A stretch of 64,000 nt of DNA from a gamma proteobacterium symbiont of Stewartia floridana (GCA_003676145.1 NAUB01000030.1:36955-100954); one strand, 5' to 3'. Shown: positions 12,630 through 22,870, counted from the stretch's first letter. Made by a program: numbers and translations. Notes: generated by a model from the letters alone, not told the origin.

Positions 12630-13102
12630 CAGGCAACCATCTCTCCCGCCTGGATATTTCATTTTGTCATCCCCGTTACAGGTGAAATATCCGGGCTTTC
12701 TACTCCCGGTTGGTTTTAGGGCTCGTTGTCGGCTACAGCATTTGCGGACCGTTGATCGATCTAAATCCGCTATGCACATTGAATGATTGAAAGTCGATCC
12801 GAACGATCAGTTAACGATAAAAGCAGAAAACAGACAATATCGTTTCCGACACCCGCCGAGACAATAAAGAGTCATTTCATCCCGCTTAAAATAAACGGTA
12901 GCAATATAAAACTTTCAGAGTTTTATTGTTGCATGAAACTTTTTGTCTGAGCGAAGTCAAAATAGAAACGTCTCAGTAGGTTCCACTATTGAAGTAATTC
13001 CTGTGTAGCAATGATCTGACAACACCAAACTCAACAGCTGAAATCAGGAAGTGGGTTTTACGTTTCAATAACTATAGAAACAGCCAAATAAGGAAGTTAC
13101 CA
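12630..13102. other. intergenic region after the RTX gene
   Basis: Two hairpins stand out: a 10-bp stem GGATATTTCA/TGAAATATCC (12652-12661 with 12683-12692), a possible RTX terminator, and an AT-rich 8-bp stem ATAAAACT/AGTTTTAT (12906-12926). No convincing gene. Confidence 0.4.
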
Positions 13103-13510
13103 ATGCCTGTAATATTTTCACTGCTTCTTCTCATATTCGCATTAACAATTCAAGCGGAAGAGATTCCGGAGAATGAAGTATTGACCTTTGATGACCCAAT
13201 ACCCGGATCTCTCTACCTAGAATTCCCCGATGCGGATGATCTGCTGCCTAAGAAAGGTGATTTCAAAGTCATCAGCAGTCTCTTCATGAGCAACCAGTTA
13301 GGTGAACGCTGGGCGACTTTGACCCTTCTGAACCAATCGTCATCCCAGCGCCTGTTGGACCGGCACTATATCGTTGCCCTGTTCGCTGACGGAGAAAAAC
13401 GACATCCCATCGATATCGAACATACCTTTTACGGCAAAGAACAGATCACCCTGACCATCAACTTTGGCAAGAGTAAATTCCCAATCCTGCGTACCGAGGC
13501 TAGAAACTAG
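13103..13510 (+). CDS. exported hypothetical protein (135 aa)
   Basis: N-terminal signal peptide (MPVIFSLLLLIFALTIQAEE) then about 115 mature residues without cysteines. The pattern GDFKVISSLFMSNQLGERWATLTLLNQSS followed by RHYIVALFADGEKRHP suggests a single beta-sandwich domain. AAGGAAG precedes the ATG. It converges with the oxidase-like gene, 6 bases apart, which suggests functional proximity but does not prove it. Family unknown. Confidence 0.7.
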   Translation: MPVIFSLLLLIFALTIQAEEIPENEVLTFDDPIPGSLYLEFPDADDLLPKKGDFKVISSLFMSNQLGERWATLTLLNQSSSQRLLDRHYIVALFADGEKRHPIDIEHTFYGKEQITLTINFGKSKFPILRTEARN

Positions 13511-13516
13511 CTTGGC

Positions 13517-14887
13517 TTACCTGCCACGTATAAATGTGCGCAGCATAATCCATACAAAGAGGACTCCACCGATCACCGCCAGTAATCCACCGATACCCAT
13601 AACACCCATCGATGCTTTGGCCCAGACACTTTCCAGACCCTGAGCGGTTCCTGCTGTTTTTCGTTGAATACCCATCAAGCCGGATGCGGCCAGACCACTG
13701 ATATGCAACAGTTGGCCAATACCATAGATCCAGGGTTGCAGTTCGACCATCCGGCCTTGAGGCAATGGATAGCCCAGTTTCGGCAGGATAAGATATCCCA
13801 ACCCCATCAGGCCGAGAGTCACACCGACAATCGAGCCATGATAGTGAGCCGGGATCATAGTATTGAGACCTGAAATGAAGAGTGCCAATGCACCACCGGA
13901 GAAGAAAAGCAGCAGAGACATCCAGAGTGCGGCACGTAACGGTTTATATTCGGATGCCGATCGATCAGCACGAATCAATCCACTGAGTAGTAATAACCCT
14001 GCGGGGATTACGGCAAGGCCTCCAGCATATTTCATCAAATCAGTAAACGCCGTCCTCGATTCCAGGCTCACTGTTCCATGAACCATATAGATGACCGGCG
14101 TGATCAATACCGGCACAACACCGATCATCAAAATCCAGGCATACCATCGTGAACTCCCTGGCAGAGTTACTCCACTGGCGCGTGCCAGGAGAATCCATGC
14201 GAGAATGACCAATTGGGTATAAGCAAACTGTAAGCTGTGCCCTGCCCCCCAAAACAGATACTCATAGAAGGCATGCCCCTCCACCTCGTCAGGCATCTGC
14301 AACCCTGCAATCAGCAGAGCCAATAGGGAGATCACGATCGCCAACGATACAGTCCAGCTGGCCAGGCCGGGAATATCCGGCTTGGCACCCAACCACTGTC
14401 TGGGGCGAAAGCTGGACAGACGAATCATTGCCTGCAGAGTAATGCCAATTCCAAACAGCCCCAGCATGAGGAAAAATCCCGGGCGCTGCAGAACCGGCAC
14501 ATAGTTATTCATCAATGGCGCGCCATCGCCAAAAAAAGCCGAGACAGCAATGCCCAAAGCACCACCCAGTGCTGATAGATAGGCGATCGATTCAATAACC
14601 CGAAATCTGTTCTCATCCGGAGAGGTCAGACACCAGACCAGTGCACTCATCGCCAGGAACCAGATCAACACAGATTGATCTACATGGATAACCAGGGCGG
14701 TTTTGAAGAAATCTATCCAGATAAAAAAGACTTCGCTTCCAGGAACCCGGGAAAGTACCAACAATATTGCAAACAGACCTGCCAGCGCCAGGGCCAACAC
14801 ACCCAGTTGCAGCCATCTGAGCGCCATCTTTTGTCTGTGCTCGCTGGCGGCCTGCAGTGCAAAATCCTCACTATCGGAAGGAATCAA
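13517..14887 (-). CDS. haem-copper oxidase-like subunit I (divergent)
   Basis: A 456-aa protein with about 12 transmembrane helices, related to subunit I of cytochrome c oxidases. Candidate metal ligands are H68 in helix II, H217 in GAGHSLQF (the helix VI CuB position), H348 and H350 in PAHYHG (the helix X haem pair) and H395. In the helix VII region, where ordinary oxidases have a His-His pair for CuB, I see only one histidine (YMVHG, H270), and there is no Tyr four residues after H217. No subunit II gene is adjacent. It is divergent from ctaA-SCO, which fits a role needing haem A and copper. Catalytic activity is uncertain. Confidence 0.7.
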   Translation of the reverse strand: MIPSDSEDFALQAASEHRQKMALRWLQLGVLALALAGLFAILLVLSRVPGSEVFFIWIDFFKTALVIHVDQSVLIWFLAMSALVWCLTSPDENRFRVIESIAYLSALGGALGIAVSAFFGDGAPLMNNYVPVLQRPGFFLMLGLFGIGITLQAMIRLSSFRPRQWLGAKPDIPGLASWTVSLAIVISLLALLIAGLQMPDEVEGHAFYEYLFWGAGHSLQFAYTQLVILAWILLARASGVTLPGSSRWYAWILMIGVVPVLITPVIYMVHGTVSLESRTAFTDLMKYAGGLAVIPAGLLLLSGLIRADRSASEYKPLRAALWMSLLLFFSGGALALFISGLNTMIPAHYHGSIVGVTLGLMGLGYLILPKLGYPLPQGRMVELQPWIYGIGQLLHISGLAASGLMGIQRKTAGTAQGLESVWAKASMGVMGIGGLLAVIGGVLFVWIMLRTFIRGR

Positions 14888-15299
14888 CGTGAATAATCTC
14901 CAGTTAGGATTGAGAGGTTAAGTCCGGTAACAGGTAATAGTTGTCTGCATAGGCATCTTATGCCAGGCGCCTAGTCGCTCAATCGGCACCGATTTCCAAC
15001 ATCTCAGCGGGCCCGGCTTAGCAACGCTTCGGGATACCGTCATTGACACCTACCGACAGGTTCCATGCAGTTGGTGTTTATAATAATCAAAAAGTTAGGG
15101 GCTTCAAGCATGAGCTAGTAGAAATCCGTCGACTCGCCGGTATATAGCGGGAGCAAAACAACCTGGTGTTTGATTTGACTCACCTTCGGCACTCATATTA
15201 GGCTGAGATGATTATAATAAGCTGCAGTGGCAATGAAGTTAATTTCCCCATCTCACACAGGATGCGAGCAGCCGTCTCACCCATAGTGTTGAGGAGACC
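14888..15299. other. divergent promoter region, oxidase-like gene and ctaA
   Basis: 412 bases without a gene. A TATAAT at 15213-15218 could be the ctaA -10 element, but no good -35 sits at the right distance. A TTGACT near 15174 is another weak candidate. Nothing else stands out. Confidence 0.35.
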
Positions 15300-16307
15300 A
15301 TGCGGAAAGACCCGGCCCTGCTGTTTCGAATTCAATATCGTCTAGTCCTGATGACCTGTCTGCTGGCATTTTGCGTCATACTGCTTGGCGCCTATGTGCG
15401 GCTTTCGGATGCCGGTCTTGGTTGTCCGGACTGGCCTGGCTGTTACGGACAACTCATCGTACCCAGTGAATCGGCTGAGGTGGTCTCAACCGAGCAGACA
15501 TTCGATCAGGCAAAAGCCTGGAAAGAGATGATCCATCGCTATATGGCAGGCACCTTGGGTCTGTTCATATTGCTCCTCGCGATACTCGCCTGGACAAATC
15601 GGACAATCGCCCGTCAACCTGTAGTACTCCCTGGCATACTGCTTTTGCTGGTAATATTTCAGGCTCTGCTTGGGATGTGGACTGTAACCCTGCTGGTCAA
15701 ACCAGCCATCGTCACCGCCCATCTGCTGGGTGGTTTTGCCACCCTCGCCCTGCTCTGGTTACTGTTGCTAAGACTGCGACCCATCGACCCTCTGCACACA
15801 GTGGAGACCAGCGCTCCCCTCAGGCGATGGATTCACTTCTCGCTTTTCATACTATTGATTCAGATCACGCTGGGTGGCTGGACCAGTACCAACTATGCCG
15901 CACTGGGTTGTACCGATTTTCCGACCTGCTATGCCGGTCAATGGTGGCCTGAAATGGATTTTAAAGAGGCCTTTGTGGTCTGGCGTGGTCTGGGTATCAA
16001 CTATGAATTCGGGGTTCTGGAAACTGAAGCCCGCACGGCTATACACGTGACTCATAGAATGGGCGCCCTATTAACCTTAATTACTCTGGGTGTATTAATC
16101 TACTGGTTGACAAGGAAGAGCTCAGCACGTGCATTGCAAAGCATCGGATATCTGCTTACATTAATCCTCATATTGCAAATCGGCCTGGGTATCACCAATG
16201 TTTTAGGTCATTTACCCCTGAATGTTGCAGTCGCTCACAATGGTGGCGCAGCGATTCTACTATTAATTTTGGTGACACTGATCTGGGTATCGAGAAAACG
16301 GGAATAG
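15300..16307 (+). CDS. ctaA: haem A synthase (CtaA/COX15)
   Basis: Eight-helix membrane enzyme oxidising the haem O C8 methyl to a formyl group, giving haem A for aa3-type oxidases. The internal duplication is clear: each half carries an extracellular Cys pair (GLGCPDWPGC and ALGCTDFPTC). The haem-ligand histidines are present in MIHRYMAG, TAHLLGG, VTHRMGA and VAHNGG. The 335-aa length is normal. GAGGAG precedes the ATG. It is followed 3 bases later by the SCO gene, so the two form an operon for oxidase assembly. Confidence 0.92.
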   Translation: MRKDPALLFRIQYRLVLMTCLLAFCVILLGAYVRLSDAGLGCPDWPGCYGQLIVPSESAEVVSTEQTFDQAKAWKEMIHRYMAGTLGLFILLLAILAWTNRTIARQPVVLPGILLLLVIFQALLGMWTVTLLVKPAIVTAHLLGGFATLALLWLLLLRLRPIDPLHTVETSAPLRRWIHFSLFILLIQITLGGWTSTNYAALGCTDFPTCYAGQWWPEMDFKEAFVVWRGLGINYEFGVLETEARTAIHVTHRMGALLTLITLGVLIYWLTRKSSARALQSIGYLLTLILILQIGLGITNVLGHLPLNVAVAHNGGAAILLLILVTLIWVSRKRE

Positions 16308-16310
16308 CAC

Positions 16311-16976
16311 ATGACGGAAAACGCCACCCCCCGCCTGGGGATAACTGCATTGCTGGGAATTTCTGCCTTGCTTGCTGGACTGCTGGTTTGGTCATACCTG
16401 CAAGGCTCCAAGTCCGAACAATCAAGCCAGCCTTTGGCAACCGAACAGGCAACCCTGCTTCCTGAATTACGTTCCCTGAAGCCATTCTCTCTCTCCAACC
16501 ACAATGGCGAGACATTCGACAATCAAAGTCTGCTCGGACAATGGACATTCATGAGCTTTGGCTATACCTACTGTCCGGATGTCTGCCCTACCACCATGTC
16601 TCTGTTCAGTGAAATGAACGACCTGCTGAAAAGTCAGCAGCACACCGATCCTTACAAGATCACATTCGTTTCCGTGGATCCTCAGAGAGACTCGCTGGAA
16701 CGACTCGCAGAGTATGTCACCTACTTCAATCCGGAGTTCATCGGAGCCACTGGACCGGAACCGGCAATAGCGAAATTGACCAAACCACTGGGCATTCTCT
16801 ACCAACGGGTTGAAACCGAGGACAGCGCCATGGGCTATGTGATAGACCACTCTGCCTCAATCATTCTTGTCGATCCGCAAGGCCAATACCACGCCTATTT
16901 CAGTCCACCCCATGATCCACAGAAAATGGCCAATGACTTTATCAACATCACTGGCCATGCCAGACTGAGTAAATAG
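16311..16976 (+). CDS. SCO1/SenC copper chaperone
   Basis: Membrane-anchored thioredoxin-fold protein delivering copper to the CuA or CuB site of cytochrome oxidase. One N-terminal transmembrane helix (residues 10-30) is followed by the SCO domain. The copper ligands are visible: C88 and C92 in YCPDVCPTT and H180 in DHSASI. At 221 aa it has the usual length. It sits between ctaA and a small Cys-rich gene, with gaps of 3 and 2 bases, so all three are translationally linked. Confidence 0.92.
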   Translation: MTENATPRLGITALLGISALLAGLLVWSYLQGSKSEQSSQPLATEQATLLPELRSLKPFSLSNHNGETFDNQSLLGQWTFMSFGYTYCPDVCPTTMSLFSEMNDLLKSQQHTDPYKITFVSVDPQRDSLERLAEYVTYFNPEFIGATGPEPAIAKLTKPLGILYQRVETEDSAMGYVIDHSASIILVDPQGQYHAYFSPPHDPQKMANDFINITGHARLSK

Positions 16977-16978
16977 CT

Positions 16979-17275
16979 GTGAATGACCTGATAAAAGGCA
17001 GATGTTGGCAGTGTGGCCATGAACTGCAGACGGCCGATTATGGTCGTGAATCCGGCTGTCTCGCCTGCAGCAAACCGACTCGGGTCTGCCGTAACTGCCG
17101 TTGGTATGCTCCCGATCGCCCCAATCAATGCGAAGAGCCCGGGGTCGAACGGGTGCTTGATAAAGAGAAAGCCAATTTCTGCGAGCTGTTTGAGCCAACC
17201 ATGGAGCCATTGACTGAGAAATCAACTCAGTCAGAGGATTCGTTGCGCCAGGCCGCTGAGGACCTATTCAAGTAA
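16979..17275 (+). CDS. Cys-rich zinc-ribbon-like small protein (98 aa)
   Basis: GTG start 2 bases after the SCO stop. It has nine cysteines, mainly as CxxC pairs (CWQCG, CLACS, CRNCRWY) plus C and FC further on, suggesting one or two zinc ribbons or a metal site. The C-terminal 30 residues are acidic and disordered. No transmembrane segment. Cotranscription with ctaA and SCO suggests a part in oxidase assembly or its control, but this is inference from position only. Confidence 0.7.
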   Translation: MNDLIKGRCWQCGHELQTADYGRESGCLACSKPTRVCRNCRWYAPDRPNQCEEPGVERVLDKEKANFCELFEPTMEPLTEKSTQSEDSLRQAAEDLFK

Positions 17276-17351
17276 ACGCCAACCGCTCGGCAAATTGTCA
17301 TCTATCCGGGCCTGGTGAGTCAGAGTCGATGTAATCCAACCACTCGCCGGA

Positions 17352-17816
17352 TCAGGGTCTGTTAGCGGCACTGGCAATCAGTCTATCAAGCTGGTTGGCG
17401 AAAGCCTGGCGATCCGCATGATTGAATGCTGCCGGCCCTCCAGTATCCATCCCACTACCCCGCATGGTATCGAGAAAGTCCCGCATCGCCAGCCGCTGGC
17501 GGATATTATCAGCGGTGTAGCGCTCCCCTCTGGGTGTCAGCACCAGACAGCCCTTCTCGATGACTTCCGCCGCCAGAGGTATATCTGAGGTAATCACCAA
17601 TTCACCAGGCTGTGCCTGCTGCACGATATAATCGTCCGCCACATCGAAACCAGCCGAGACCTGAACTGATCGGATTTGCTCTGAGGGGGGAACCTGTAGT
17701 GCCTGATTGGCGACCAGCACAAGCGGAATATGGACTCTGTCAGAGGCGCGAAACAGAATCTCCTTTATCGGCTTTGGGCAGGCATCGGCATCGACCCAGA
17801 TCCTCTGCAGTGACAT
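17352..17816 (-). CDS. YaiI/YqxD family (DUF188) protein
   Basis: 154 aa, matching E. coli YaiI (152). The family opening [19 protein letters not shown] has the conserved DADACP motif, and the C-terminal [22 protein letters not shown] is also typical. These proteins have a PIN-like fold but no established reaction. The start at 17816 is fixed by GGAG 7 bases upstream and by the conserved N-terminus. It is divergent from the helicase gene. Confidence 0.9.
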   Translation of the reverse strand: MSLQRIWVDADACPKPIKEILFRASDRVHIPLVLVANQALQVPPSEQIRSVQVSAGFDVADDYIVQQAQPGELVITSDIPLAAEVIEKGCLVLTPRGERYTADNIRQRLAMRDFLDTMRGSGMDTGGPAAFNHADRQAFANQLDRLIASAANRP

Positions 17817-17959
17817 TTTCAGCTCCGGAATTAAACTCGTCGAGTTAATAAAAGTGCATACTGACTGTAATATGGCTATTGTAATCAGTAAACAGACCAT
17901 TATACTGCACGGCCCGGCCATGCCTATGGCCGCTTCATCTGCTCCCACCAGGAACCTCA

Positions 17960-19717
17960 ATGTCCCACGAAGATCCCGCAGCCACCAGCTTCAATGAGTT
18001 TGATCTGCCCAAGCAGCTTCTCAGAGCACTGGATAAAGTAGGCTATGAAACCCCCTCCCCGATCCAGGCACAGACCATCCCATATTTACTGGCGGGAGAC
18101 GATTTGCTGGGACATGCACCCACAGGAACCGGTAAAACAGCCGCTTTTGCCCTGCCACTGCTGGCTCGCCTGAACCTGAAACAACGCCATGTTCAGGTTA
18201 TGGTACTGACCCCAACCCGGGAACTGGCGATCCAGGTGGCTGAGGCATTTCAGCGCTATGCATCGCAGATGAAAGATTTTCATGTCCTGCCAATCTATGG
18301 TGGTCAAGACTACGGTGGCCAGATCCGCCAATTGAAGCGGGGCGTTCATGTGGTCGTTGGTACCCCCGGACGGGTCATGGACCATATGCGCAAAGGCACA
18401 CTCAAACTCGATAACATTCAGACTCTGGTACTCGACGAAGCCGATGAGATGTTACGCATGGGCTTTATCGACGATGTGGAGTGGATACTCGAGCAGACCA
18501 ATCCGGAGAGGCAGATCGCGCTCTTCTCCGCCACCATGCCGAAAGAGATTCGCCATATTGCCCGGCATCATCTCAATCAGCCCCATGAAATCGCCATTAA
18601 AAGTAAAGCGGCCACCGCTGAAACCATCAGGCAACGTTACTGGCTGGTGAAGGGATTGCATAAGCTGGATGCCTTGACCAGGATTCTTGAAGTCGAGCCT
18701 TTTGACGCCATTATCATTTTTGTTCGCACCAAGACCGCCACAACTGAGCTCGCGGAAAGGCTCTCGGCGCGTGGATACAGCGCCGCCGCATTGAATGGTG
18801 ACATGGTGCAAAAACAGCGGGAACAGATGGTTGAGCGGCTGAAGCGTGGCGCACTCGATATTCTTGTGGCAACCGATGTCGCCGCCCGCGGCCTGGATGT
18901 GGAGCGGATCAGCCATGTCATCAATTTCGATATCCCATACGACACCGAGTCCTATGTACACCGTATTGGACGAACCGGCCGGGCCGGCAGAACCGGCGAC
19001 GCCATTCTGTTTGTTGCCCCCCGGGAGAGACGTATGCTGGGCACGATCGAGAAGGCGACACGACAAAAAATCGAGCAATTGACTCTGCCCAGCACCGAAA
19101 CCGTCAACAATAAACGCATCGCCGCATTCAAGCAGCGAATCAGCGATACCCTCGCCTCTGAAGAGCTCGATTTCATGCAGGGACTGTTGGAGCAGTACCA
19201 ACAGGAGCATGATGTACCCGCCATAGATATCGCGGCGGCTCTGGCAAAAATGTCGCTCGGCGACAAACCGTTACTGCTACAAGCTGAAAAAAGCCGGCCC
19301 AGAAACAGTGAGCCTGCCAGAGAGAGAAACAGCAAGCGGACAAGAATGGATCAGAAAGGTAAGGCTGCAAGCTCCGCCCCGCCCTCGGGCATGGAACGGT
19401 TTCGTATCGAAGTCGGCCATGATCACAATGTGCAGCCTGGCAATATTGTCGGCGCAATCGCTAACGAGGCGGGCCTGGATGCGGAGCACATTGGTCATAT
19501 CGATATACAAAATGAATTCAGTCTGGTCGATCTACCGGTCGGTATGCCTCATGAGATCTTTCAGGATCTCAGAAAAGCCTGGGTCTGCGGACAGCGCCTG
19601 AAGATTTCCCGCCTGGCAAAAGCGGAGAAACCTGCCAAGAGAAGCAACAGATCTGAAAAGAAAAAACCGAAGAAAAGAAAACCCAAAAAGCGCTCCAACT
19701 CGGGCTCAAAAGAGTAA
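17960..19717 (+). CDS. deaD: DEAD-box RNA helicase (DeaD/CsdA)
   Basis: ATP-dependent RNA helicase of the cold-shock/ribosome-assembly type. All core motifs appear in order: Q-motif region with FNEFDLP, Walker [22 protein letters not shown] and [11 protein letters not shown]. After the core, a DbpA-like RNA-binding domain is visible ([20 protein letters not shown]). A lysine/arginine-rich tail of about 35 residues ends the protein ([13 protein letters not shown]). 585 aa against 629 in E. coli. The gene is monocistronic and convergent with the motor genes. Confidence 0.92.
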   Translation: MSHEDPAATSFNEFDLPKQLLRALDKVGYETPSPIQAQTIPYLLAGDDLLGHAPTGTGKTAAFALPLLARLNLKQRHVQVMVLTPTRELAIQVAEAFQRYASQMKDFHVLPIYGGQDYGGQIRQLKRGVHVVVGTPGRVMDHMRKGTLKLDNIQTLVLDEADEMLRMGFIDDVEWILEQTNPERQIALFSATMPKEIRHIARHHLNQPHEIAIKSKAATAETIRQRYWLVKGLHKLDALTRILEVEPFDAIIIFVRTKTATTELAERLSARGYSAAALNGDMVQKQREQMVERLKRGALDILVATDVAARGLDVERISHVINFDIPYDTESYVHRIGRTGRAGRTGDAILFVAPRERRMLGTIEKATRQKIEQLTLPSTETVNNKRIAAFKQRISDTLASEELDFMQGLLEQYQQEHDVPAIDIAAALAKMSLGDKPLLLQAEKSRPRNSEPARERNSKRTRMDQKGKAASSAPPSGMERFRIEVGHDHNVQPGNIVGAIANEAGLDAEHIGHIDIQNEFSLVDLPVGMPHEIFQDLRKAWVCGQRLKISRLAKAEKPAKRSNRSEKKKPKKRKPKKRSNSGSKE

Positions 19718-19814
19718 TCCGCACAGCTGCGATTGAGCAAAAACAGACCGAGGTAGCCGTGGATAAACCATTGCGATAGCCGTTACCCGGTTATCGGATG
19801 GCTATGGTCTCCTG

Positions 19815-20537
19815 TCAGAGAAAATCCACTCGCAGATTGACCCTTCGGTTTTCCGCCCTTCCATCAGCATTGCTGTTATCGGCAACCGGTTGAGAATCGG
19901 CGTAGCTGACCGAACGCAGATGTTTTGCGGAAAAACCCTGATCCAGTAGAAACCGGGTCACTGCATTGGCCCGCGCGGCGGCCAGTTCCCAATTGGATTG
20001 AAATGGACCGCCAAGAATTGGCCGGTCGTCCGTATGCCCTTCCACTGCAATATCCGCTTCGCCGATCTCCTGCAGAGTCATGGCAAGTCGGGACAATACC
20101 GGCTGGGCTTCTGGTAACAGTTCGGCCTTACCGGAATGAAACAGAATCACATCGGCGATCTCAAGAGAGACACCCTGTTCCCGTTGAACCACTTTTACTT
20201 CATCATCAAAGCGCTGCTCGATGGCCGCAGTCAATCTGGTCACCGCACTGTTGTCAGGCTGGGATTGAGGCGTTATCTCCTCGACGACCTCGATCTGTTT
20301 GGGGTGGATGGTCGGCACAGGCGCTTCAGCCTGGGTATAGGCTGATGCAATTTGATTCTGCTCCTCTATTGGCTGCATGTGACGGACTGCCATTTGACCC
20401 AGTAATACCACCAGCATGGCCAGAATAACACTCAGCACATCCACATAGGTCAACAGCCAGTTCGCATCGTTGTTATCGTTCTCCCACTGATACCAGGAGA
20501 TGTCATCCAAAGGACCATCACTGCTCTGTGATACCAT
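19815..20537 (-). CDS. MotB-like flagellar stator protein
   Basis: N-terminal transmembrane helix with the proton-channel aspartate (LLTYVDVLSVILAMLVVLL), then a linker, then an OmpA-like peptidoglycan-binding domain (VEGHTDDRPILGGPFQSNWELAAARANAVTRFL). Together these define the stator B subunit anchored to the cell wall. The 240-aa length is short for MotB (about 308), closer to MotD-type proteins. It starts 11 bases after its MotA partner. No other flagellar genes are in the window. Confidence 0.82.
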   Translation of the reverse strand: MVSQSSDGPLDDISWYQWENDNNDANWLLTYVDVLSVILAMLVVLLGQMAVRHMQPIEEQNQIASAYTQAEAPVPTIHPKQIEVVEEITPQSQPDNSAVTRLTAAIEQRFDDEVKVVQREQGVSLEIADVILFHSGKAELLPEAQPVLSRLAMTLQEIGEADIAVEGHTDDRPILGGPFQSNWELAAARANAVTRFLLDQGFSAKHLRSVSYADSQPVADNSNADGRAENRRVNLRVDFL

Positions 20538-20548
20538 GACCCTTCCCC

Positions 20549-21355
20549 CTACTGTGAGGCGACCAGTTTCAGCTGAACTGCGGCCTGCTGAATGTCCTGA
20601 TTCGCCGAGGCTTCATCCATCATCTCGCGGATCAATTCGGAGTGCTGTCGATCACAAAGCATCATCACAGCCTGCAGGTGGGCCACCCGGCGGCTGATCA
20701 GTTGCCTGCCCCGCTGCTCGAATTTGCTTGCCATCGGTTTGAACACCAGATTGGCCAGCACCAATCCATAAACGGTGGTCAACATGGCAAAGCCCATGGC
20801 GGCGCCGATTGAGGCCAGATCACCGGAACCGAGGCCAAACAGCATCTGCACCAACCCCAGCAGGGTCCCCAGCATACCGAAAGCAGGGGCATATCCACCC
20901 ATTGCCCGGAGAATATCAGCCGGCCTGCGAAGATGGTCGCGATCTTCAACAATTTGCCGCTGCAGGGCCAGATTCACCTGATCCCGCGGAAAACCATCGA
21001 GAACCAACTGGGTTCCTCGACGCAGTAGAGGGGCGGATATCCGTTGGGTTACCGCCTCTGCCGGCCGAATTTCACCGCGGCGGAAAAAATTTGCCGCCTG
21101 GAGAAAGCGCCGAAATGACTCTTCCTCTTCATCTCCCTGGTCGGCAAGCGGCTTTCGAAAGTCACTCACAAGCTGCCACATTGCCTGTACCGCATTCAGG
21201 GAATGACTCATGATCGTGGTCAAAAGTGTCCCGCCTACAACCAGAAACAGCCCGGATACAATGGCAATCAAGCCAGATCCTGGGGCCATCAATTGAATAG
21301 TAACGGAGACAACTACAGAAAATGAAAGTAGTCCAATCCAGATATAAATGGCCAA
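20549..21355 (-). CDS. MotA-like flagellar stator protein
   Basis: 268-aa inner-membrane protein with the MotA/TolQ/ExbB proton-channel fold. There are two N-terminal helices, a cytoplasmic segment rich in charged residues (FRRGEIRPAEAVTQRI) and the paired channel helices APAFGMLGTLLGLVQMLF and AMGFAMLTTVYGLVLANLVF with the conserved GTLLG and TTVYG. It forms an operon with the MotB-like gene downstream. The promoter is probably in the 282-base gap before DUF3617, which otherwise shows nothing distinctive. Confidence 0.82.
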   Translation of the reverse strand: MAIYIWIGLLSFSVVVSVTIQLMAPGSGLIAIVSGLFLVVGGTLLTTIMSHSLNAVQAMWQLVSDFRKPLADQGDEEEESFRRFLQAANFFRRGEIRPAEAVTQRISAPLLRRGTQLVLDGFPRDQVNLALQRQIVEDRDHLRRPADILRAMGGYAPAFGMLGTLLGLVQMLFGLGSGDLASIGAAMGFAMLTTVYGLVLANLVFKPMASKFEQRGRQLISRRVAHLQAVMMLCDRQHSELIREMMDEASANQDIQQAAVQLKLVASQ

Positions 21356-21637
21356 CGCAACTCTCCTGATCTCTATGCTGTTGTACAGATCGGATCTGAT
21401 CCGGTGTTTTCGGTATTCGTCTTCTTGGAGAGGTGCAAGTTACAGGCCAGATTTGTGAAACAGATCAAACCGATCGGTTCTACTACACTCGATTCCGCGA
21501 TGATAAACCTGAACATGTGCATGTAAATTCTTGTCGAATAGCGGTATATTCGATGAAACAGGGTAAATCAACCCAGGCAGCACAGCTTGATTTTCGGCTG
21601 AATCAGCCTATCCAACCAATCATCACGGGATGACCCA

Positions 21638-22057
21638 ATGAAGTTAAAAGCGCTCTTGCTTATCTTATTTGTATCGAGCAATACCTTCTCTGTGGTAGCA
21701 ACAGCTTCGGAAGTCAATATGAATCCGGGTCTGTGGCAGTGGACTGCCGTTATGGATATGCCGGGCATGCCGATGCAACTCCCCCCCACTTCCTATACAA
21801 CCTGTATCAGCCAGGCTGACTTTGTGCCGAAGGACAGTGAACTGGGGCGGAATTGTGAAACCATCGATCTGAAAACTGATGGTGATACTGTCTCCTGGAA
21901 TATCACTTGCACTCAAAATGGTATGGCAACCACTAGCCAGGGTGATATCACCTACTACGGGGATCGAGCTGAAGGAAGTATCAATATCAACTCTCAGGGC
22001 TTGCAGATGCGCTCAAAAACCACCGGTGAACGATTGGGGCCCTGCACGAAAAAGTAG
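21638..22057 (+). CDS. DUF3617-family exported protein
   Basis: 139 aa with a signal peptide (MKLKALLLILFVSSNTFSVV) and the DUF3617 pattern MNPGLWQWTAVMDMPGMPMQLPP...TTCISQADF. The conserved cysteines TTC, GRNCE, ITC and GPC are in place. DUF3617 proteins are periplasmic and of unknown function. The gene stands alone and converges with mtgA. Confidence 0.85.
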   Translation: MKLKALLLILFVSSNTFSVVATASEVNMNPGLWQWTAVMDMPGMPMQLPPTSYTTCISQADFVPKDSELGRNCETIDLKTDGDTVSWNITCTQNGMATTSQGDITYYGDRAEGSININSQGLQMRSKTTGERLGPCTKK

Positions 22058-22144
22058 CCTTATATCGATTGGATCTTGCAGATGTTAGCTGTTCAAAGCT
22101 GGCTGCTCGATTGGCAACCAAGTACAACACAGTGAATGCACTGT

Positions 22145-22870
22145 TTATTGCTGCAACCAGTCATAACCCAATTGCTCCATCTGCTGTTCAATCCAGCCTG
22201 AGCGCTCAACCACATAGGGGCTGGCTGGATGGGCGCGATAGTGCCAGGGATTGGGTAGTACCGCCGCAAGCCTGGCGGCTTGATTGTTAGACAGATCATC
22301 TACCGGTGCCTGAAACCAGTAGAGACTGGCGGCACCGACACCAAACACGCCGGGGCCGAATTCAGCTATATTCAGATAAACTTCAAGAATTCGCTGTTTA
22401 TCCCAAAATAGCTCAAGCAACAACGCGATGCCCATCTCCAGGACTTTTCTTGGAAGATCTCTGTTTGACCATAGAAACAGATTTTTCGCTGTCTGCTGGG
22501 TCAGTGTGCTTGCACCACGTAATCGCTTACCCCTGTCCGCTTCTTCCAATGCATCCATAATCGCTTCTGGATCAATGCCGAAATGGTACGGAAAACGCTG
22601 GTCTTCTGCGGCCACTACCGCCAGTTGTACCGAAGGTGCAATTCTATCCAGACCAACCCATTGGTGTCGTGTCAGTTCCGAGTAACCGGCTGGCTTACTG
22701 AACTCTCTCTGAATCTTCCACGACCAGGTTGGAGGATCGAAATAGCGAAGTAGCACGATTGTAGTAATAACGAGTATGCATACGCCCAGAACAAACTGAA
22801 AAGTCAGGCGCAACACTAATTCCAACAACCGCGTGATAGCGGCCTTTCCCTTATTCTTGCGAACAGACAC
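22145..22870 (-). CDS. mtgA: monofunctional peptidoglycan glycosyltransferase
   Basis: GT51 glycosyltransferase polymerising lipid II into glycan strands in the periplasm. One N-terminal transmembrane helix (about residues 18-42) is followed by the catalytic domain. GT51 motifs are visible: AAEDQRFPYHFGID with the catalytic Glu, RGASTLTQQTAKNLFLW, and ILEVYLNIAEFGPGVFGVG. 241 aa matches E. coli MtgA (242). No transpeptidase domain. Confidence 0.93.
   Translation of the reverse strand: MSVRKNKGKAAITRLLELVLRLTFQFVLGVCILVITTIVLLRYFDPPTWSWKIQREFSKPAGYSELTRHQWVGLDRIAPSVQLAVVAAEDQRFPYHFGIDPEAIMDALEEADRGKRLRGASTLTQQTAKNLFLWSNRDLPRKVLEMGIALLLELFWDKQRILEVYLNIAEFGPGVFGVGAASLYWFQAPVDDLSNNQAARLAAVLPNPWHYRAHPASPYVVERSGWIEQQMEQLGYDWLQQ

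Noticed and set aside
12114..12779. Long minus-strand open frame across the RTX gene
   Set aside because: Its regularity (repeated TVDGVVTFT-like blocks) is the mirror of the 54-bp repeat; no start signal.
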